Shown here piece after piece: positions 6,450-8,282 of a stretch of 8,282 nt of DNA; position 1 is the first letter of the stretch; every line of letters begins with the position of its first letter. Both the position numbers and the translations under genes were made by a program. The notes beneath the pieces were generated by a model. It was not told the origin of the DNA and searched no databases. It worked only from the letters and a program-made list of their open reading frames with translations. This DNA comes from Nitrospinaceae bacterium (lineage in GTDB: Bacteria > Nitrospinota > Nitrospinia > Nitrospinales > VA-1). The DNA lies in NCBI GenBank assembly GCA_029261675.1, contig JAJDBA010000119.1:1-8282 (forward strand). Reading direction: 5' to 3'.

Positions 6450-7352
6450 ATGAATAAAAAATTTATTGCATATGTTAAAAATAACCACACTTCGTTATTT
6501 AATAAATTTGTAAAATCAGAGCTATTGGTACGAGCTGTAAGCAAGTTAGATTTTCTGCGCTACGTTCTTTGCCGGATAACGAATAAACCATATTTTGGTG
6601 TTTATCTTATGGCAGGACAGACATGGGAAGAGAGAAAGCCTTATATGGAAAACCTTGTAAAGCGAGAAGCACTCAAAGAAACTAGGGGAGATTTCAGACT
6701 TTTGGAGGTGGGTTCATGGGCAGGAAACTCCGTTCTAACTTGGGCTAATGCGCTTAAGAGTGTAGAGACAAAGGGGGAAATAGTTTGTGTGGATCCTTGG
6801 ATCCCATATGTTAAACCCGAAAAAGATATGACAAATAAAGCCCCATTGGTAATGGAGAAGGCATTAAAAAGTGATAAAATTTTCCAACTCTTTCTGCATA
6901 ATATAAGCGCTGCTAATGTTTCGAGCATGACTACCCTGATGAGAGGCACCAGTGATAAAGTCTTGCCCTTGTTGAGAAAAGAAAGCTTTAATATGGCCTT
7001 TATTGATGGTGCGCATTATTATTCAAATGTAATTAATGACTTAAAAAATGCTGAAAGGTTAATTTGTGAGGGTGGAATACTTTGTGGGGATGACCTGGAG
7101 TTGCAAAGCCATGAGGTTGATATGGAATTTGCCCAAGCTAATAAGGAAGTAGATGTAGTCTTGGATCCTATGACGGGGAAAGAGTATCACCCTGGAGTTA
7201 GTTTGGCTGTTAGCGATTTTTTTAAAGGCCCGGTCTCATCCAGCAATGGTTTTTGGGCAATGCGCAAAACAAGAAATGGTTGGGGAACTGTTGATTTAAC
7301 TTTTAGAACCGCTCCTGATACCACTTATGAATTAGTTTCAGAGCCCGCCTAA
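6450..7352 (+). CDS. Class I SAM-dependent methyltransferase (Methyltransf_24-like)
   Basis: This is a 300-aa protein. The SAM-binding motif I is LLEVGSWAGNS (84-94), followed by IVCVDPW (111-117) at the end of the second strand. SFNMAFIDGAHYYSNVINDLKNAERLICEGGILCGDDL (179-216) is the FIDGxHxYxxVxxDL...LxxGGxxxGDD pattern typical of the Methyltransf_24 and cephalosporin-hydroxylase-like group, found in many polysaccharide clusters. The methyl acceptor is probably a sugar hydroxyl or amino group; this is inferred from context. The start ATG 6450 is supported by TTAGGA ending 8 nt upstream. A 104-bp gap separates it from the GT2, so a separate promoter is possible, although I see no convincing one. 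It converges on the ColD-like gene with 26 bp between stops and no clear terminator. Confidence 0.85.
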   Translation: MNKKFIAYVKNNHTSLFNKFVKSELLVRAVSKLDFLRYVLCRITNKPYFGVYLMAGQTWEERKPYMENLVKREALKETRGDFRLLEVGSWAGNSVLTWANALKSVETKGEIVCVDPWIPYVKPEKDMTNKAPLVMEKALKSDKIFQLFLHNISAANVSSMTTLMRGTSDKVLPLLRKESFNMAFIDGAHYYSNVINDLKNAERLICEGGILCGDDLELQSHEVDMEFAQANKEVDVVLDPMTGKEYHPGVSLAVSDFFKGPVSSSNGFWAMRKTRNGWGTVDLTFRTAPDTTYELVSEPA

Positions 7353-7378
7353 TTTTTTGAGGGTCAGGATTGCAAAGC

Positions 7379-8282
7379 CTATTTGATTTCGTTAAGAATA
7401 TTGCATAGATTTAAGATTTTCCCTTCTTCCAGGCCGGGATAATTTCCTATATAAAACCCAAAGAAATGAATATGCTCAACCACTGGGTATTTTTTATGCT
7501 CGTCTTTTCCGACAACTCCTTTTAAATAAGGTTGGCGTAATTGATTACCCCCACCTGCACTTCCTCGTCGAAATTCAACTCCAACCTCCTTTAGTTTTTT
7601 CATGACACGCTTACAAAAATCAAAATCTGGCTTTTTGATTACCAGATTGAAAGCATAGTTGCAGCTTCCCTCCAAGTCAAAGTCTGTTTGATATTTAGCT
7701 GAGTCAAGGTTGTCGAGGAAATATTTAAAGTTGGCACGCCTTTTTTCGTTATTGGCATCGAGTCGCTTTAATTGGTTTCGGCCAATAACTGCTCCAATTT
7801 CAGTGTTTCTCATATTAAATGCAGGATAAGCAAAGATGAACTCGGGATTCAGTTCCGGATTGTCATTGATATAAGAATTTTTTAAGTCGTCATTGGTTGT
7901 TTCCCGCACCATTCCATGCGATCTCAGCATACGGCACACTTGGTATAACTTTTCATCATTCGTAGATACCATTCCACCCTCAATGGTGCTCATATGATGA
8001 GCGAAGTAAAAAGAGAAGTTTGATGCAAGGCCAAATGAGCCCACTTTTCTGCCCTTAAATTCTGCACCGTGCGATTCGCAAACATCCTCTATCAAGGGGA
8101 TATTTTTTTGTTCCAACACCTGTAACAATTTCTCCGATAATCCGTTAAAACCTTGCGCATGGGTCATAAAAACAGCTTTAGTATTTTCGTTTAGTTTCGC
8201 GATCACTTGATCGTCGTCCATACAAAGGGTTTGAGGGTTTATATCTACACAGACAGGTTGAAAACCAGCGACTAGGACAGCG
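7379..8282 (-). CDS. ColD-like PLP-dependent GDP-4-keto-6-deoxymannose 3-dehydratase, N-terminus beyond the window
   Basis: The frame is open to the right edge: 20 codons precede the internal Met at 8221 and read AVLVAGFQPVCVDINPQTLC, which matches the middle of the DegT/DnrJ/EryC1 fold (VDIxxxTL). About 90 N-terminal residues are missing. Counting from the Met at 8221, IEDVCESHGAEFKG (44-57) holds the PLP-binding Asp, and FYFAHHMSTIEGG (71-83) covers the cofactor Lys site of aminotransferases. Here the Lys position is His (codon 7997-7999), as in ColD (FYSHHIATMEGG, His188). This replacement marks PLP 3-dehydratases rather than aminotransferases. ColD removes the C3 hydroxyl from GDP-4-keto-6-deoxymannose, the Gmd product, on the way to colitose. 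DdhC/RfbH-type CDP-sugar dehydrases also have His, but the HHxxTxEGG form fits ColD better. The C-terminal FYIGNYPGLEE fits ColD FVGNHQIELFDE. The stop is TAG. Confidence 0.82.
   Translation of the reverse strand, partial: AVLVAGFQPVCVDINPQTLCMDDDQVIAKLNENTKAVFMTHAQGFNGLSEKLLQVLEQKNIPLIEDVCESHGAEFKGRKVGSFGLASNFSFYFAHHMSTIEGGMVSTNDEKLYQVCRMLRSHGMVRETTNDDLKNSYINDNPELNPEFIFAYPAFNMRNTEIGAVIGRNQLKRLDANNEKRRANFKYFLDNLDSAKYQTDFDLEGSCNYAFNLVIKKPDFDFCKRVMKKLKEVGVEFRRGSAGGGNQLRQPYLKGVVGKDEHKKYPVVEHIHFFGFYIGNYPGLEEGKILNLCNILNEIK

Noticed and set aside
7353..7378. Terminator between the convergent methyltransferase and ColD-like genes
   Set aside because: There is a T-run (7353-7358) right after the methyltransferase stop, but I could find no GC-rich stem before it.
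7379..8221. Reading the ColD-like gene as complete, with its start at ATG 8221
   Set aside because: The frame is open to the window edge and the upstream codons match the family, so 8221 is an internal Met and the gene is partial.
1..8282. CRISPR arrays, tRNA or rRNA genes, insertion sequences
   Set aside because: I saw no regularly spaced repeats, no transposase frames, no terminal inverted repeats flanking a gene, and no recognisable RNA gene.

Overview
The window is part of a surface-polysaccharide (O-antigen or capsule type) biosynthesis locus of a Gram-negative bacterium. The evidence is the gene content: GDP-mannose 4,6-dehydratase, GDP-L-fucose synthase, a ColD-like GDP-sugar 3-dehydratase, another sugar-nucleotide SDR, two family-2 glycosyltransferases (one of the ArnC/GtrB polyprenyl-phosphate type), a methyltransferase and a radical SAM/SPASM protein. 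I cannot name the species. Rough hand counts put the left operon near 50% GC at gmd and the middle block under 40%.

Layout. (1) Bases 1-3554, minus strand: a tight operon reading right to left, SDR epimerase/dehydratase -> GT2 -> gmd -> fcl (cut by the left edge). Gaps are 7, 3 and 21 bp. (2) Bases 3555-4199: a 645-bp AT-rich divergent intergenic region. It carries a JUMPstart/ops-like element facing the left operon, and a weaker mirrored copy facing the right operon. (3) Bases 4200-7352, plus strand: radical SAM/SPASM -> polyprenyl-phosphate GT2 -> class I methyltransferase. (4) Bases 7379-8282, minus strand: the 3' part of a ColD-like PLP-dependent dehydratase that enters from the right edge and converges on the methyltransferase gene.

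How the genes fit together. Gmd makes GDP-4-keto-6-deoxy-D-mannose. Fcl would turn this into GDP-L-fucose. The ColD-like enzyme, which has His in place of the Schiff-base Lys, would instead remove the C3 hydroxyl and lead towards a 3,6-dideoxy sugar such as colitose. The window therefore holds a branch point in GDP-deoxyhexose supply. The glycosyltransferases, the methyltransferase and the radical SAM protein would assemble or modify the glycan.

Most striking observations. The first is the JUMPstart/ops-like element upstream of the left operon, which suggests RfaH/NusG-paralog antitermination. The second is a 118-bp, about 80% identical tandem duplication at the 3' end of the minus-strand GT2. 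It shifts the reading frame and leaves behind a readable relic of an older GT end whose TGA overlaps the gmd ATG. This looks like a recombination scar between diverged alleles. A second, 16-bp tandem duplication lies at the other end of gmd.
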